DNA from: a virus
Virus record (IMG/VR): IMGVR_UViG_3300028802_000023
Coordinates: 1-48,864 of that record
Strand: one strand, 5' to 3'
Length of the DNA stretch: 48,864 bases
A program made the translations under genes and the position numbers. Position 1 is the first letter of the stretch; each line of letters opens with the position of its first letter. The notes below the pieces were generated by a model. That model searched no databases, had not been told where the DNA came from, and saw nothing but the letters and a program-made list of their open reading frames with translations. Below are positions 48,115 through 48,864 of this stretch, piece after piece.

Positions 48115-48663
48115 CTACGTCAAATCATTAAAGCCCACCTGAAAGACCCCCTTCGCCCGCAGCTTCCGCAAGCGCCGCTTAAGAGTGCTCTGCCTGATGT
48201 TCAGGACATGAGCGGCTTCCACGTAGGTCATCCTGCGACCGTCAATGTTTCGCAGATCCGTCTTCGGCGCTCCCGAACCGGCAGCCCTTGGACGTCCGGA
48301 CATGGGGAGCTTTAATGGTGTAAGGGTGTCAGGGCCAACAGTGTGGTTCGTATTTAGTAGCTTATCCGGGTTACGCCTTGAGAGCTTCTCGATGGTGTAT
48401 TCTTCAAGCTGCAGCAGCTTCGCGTGATCCTGCTTGGTGCCTTCTTTCAAGATCACAAACTCCCAGTCTTCCGGTGGCGAAGCTTTCATGATCCGCAGCA
48501 CATGCTCGGGGATTGCCGCCTTGTGATAAGCCCCGCCCCACCACGCCATGAAACGCCTGCGCAAGTTTGCCGTGCAGCCGACGTAGACCTGAAAAGTTTT
48601 TATGTTTTTTAGGGCATACACGCCGGGGGTCTCTGGGGGTCGTTCGAGTTTGAATGTTTTCAT
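48115..48663 (-). CDS. GIY-YIG endonuclease with C-terminal HTH
   Basis: A 182-residue protein. The GIY-YIG fold starts at residue 10: GVY (14-16), YVG (27-29), R35-R36 following TANLRR, and E87/E88 in LLQLEEYTIEKL. The C-terminal 40 residues (MTYVEAAHVLNIRQSTLKRRLRKL) form an HTH like those that direct homing endonucleases. ATG 48663 is used rather than a TTG at 48702. It stands alone at the end of the genome next to the control region, consistent with a free-standing homing endonuclease or a phage DNA-processing enzyme. No intron or disrupted gene is seen nearby. Confidence 0.82.
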   Translation of the reverse strand: MKTFKLERPPETPGVYALKNIKTFQVYVGCTANLRRRFMAWWGGAYHKAAIPEHVLRIMKASPPEDWEFVILKEGTKQDHAKLLQLEEYTIEKLSRRNPDKLLNTNHTVGPDTLTPLKLPMSGRPRAAGSGAPKTDLRNIDGRRMTYVEAAHVLNIRQSTLKRRLRKLRAKGVFQVGFNDLT

Positions 48664-48702
48664 GATTTGATGGTGTAATGGTTTAAGGTACCCGTCAAGC
48701 AA

Positions 48703-48864
48703 ATTTTTGGGTATTTGGGTTCGGGAAAATCTATATACCCGGAGTCCCTAATCAAAGCCCGGCCACCCCCAGCCCCCCGGTGGCCACTCCACCCCCCGGA
48801 GGCCCCTCCTCCCCCGTTGCTAGGTTGTAGCTCGGTGAGTTACCCGGCGAGGTTGCCTCCCCGG
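48703..48864. other. C-rich right-terminal region with repeats
   Basis: No gene. Positions 48755-48815 on the plus strand are extremely C-rich. CCCCCCGG-(t/a)-GGCC occurs twice, 19 bp apart (48773-48785, 48792-48804), and GGCCACC (48761-48767) pairs with GGTGGCC (48779-48785). A loose copy of the GTTAC repeat (GAGTTACCCGG...) ends the window. The first 48 bases are AT-richer. This could be part of an origin, packaging site or genome end. No direct repeat of the left edge is seen. Confidence 0.4.

Noticed and set aside
1-48864. Direct terminal repeats or overlapping ends
   Set aside because: The first and last 150 bases share no repeat that I can see; only a related GTTAC half-site lies at the right end.
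1-48864. tRNA genes, integrase, phage RNA polymerase
   Set aside because: No gap is long enough for a tRNA cloverleaf with recognisable T-arm, and no tyrosine or serine recombinase or RNA polymerase motif was found in any frame.

Overview
The window reads as an essentially complete genome of a tailed podovirus-type phage, about 48.9 kb. It has a T7-type DNA polymerase, a primase-helicase, a portal, a P22-like coat protein, an adaptor, internal virion proteins, a two-subunit terminase and a lysis module. No gene is cut at either edge. I see no integrase, phage RNA polymerase, tRNA or CRISPR array, so a lytic phage using host RNA polymerase is the simplest reading. An alphaproteobacterial, probably Bradyrhizobium-like, host is inferred from a phage-borne PEP-CTERM surface protein with an alphaproteobacterial-style sorting signal and from a short GC-rich hairpin element resembling rhizobial intergenic repeats. 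This host call is inference only.

Layout. Positions 120-13562 (+) form the early/replication arm: PolA with 3'-5' exonuclease, PEP-CTERM protein, a tiny membrane protein, a winged-helix regulator, a Cas4-like 4-Cys nuclease, a VRR-NUC nuclease, an SNF2-type helicase, a winged-helix fusion protein, a candidate ssDNA-binding protein with acidic tail, an AEP primase fused to a helicase, and small unknown genes ending in a tandem paralogous pair. Positions 45491 down to 13559 (-) form one nearly gapless late arm. In order of transcription it holds portal, small head proteins, scaffold, coat, adaptor and neck proteins, glycine-rich adhesins, a 26-residue repeat protein, fibres, the lysis genes, a nozzle-like protein, three C1q-like proteins, a GNAT acetyltransferase, internal virion proteins including a 2436-residue polyvalent protein with an HEXXH metalloprotease motif, and small proteins with a shared FAEGG motif. 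The early and late arms converge and share the four bases TTAG at their stops. The terminase genes (45557-47547, +) diverge from the portal. A control region at the right end holds an excisionase-type HTH gene with a promoter/operator candidate, a GIY-YIG endonuclease and a C-rich tract.

The most striking feature is not a gene. An imperfect 17-bp palindrome, GTTAC-Y-N5-R-GTAAC, is scattered over the whole genome. Nine copies have exactly N7 between the arms, two have N8, and about seven more are one-base variants. Six further sites carry the same half-site as a direct repeat, most at the same 12-bp pitch. Most copies lie inside genes, on both coding strands and in different reading frames, so the constraint appears to be on the nucleic acid rather than the protein. 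A perfect 20-bp version lies inside the phage's own winged-helix gene, which suggests a stoperator-like or nucleoid-type regulatory network.
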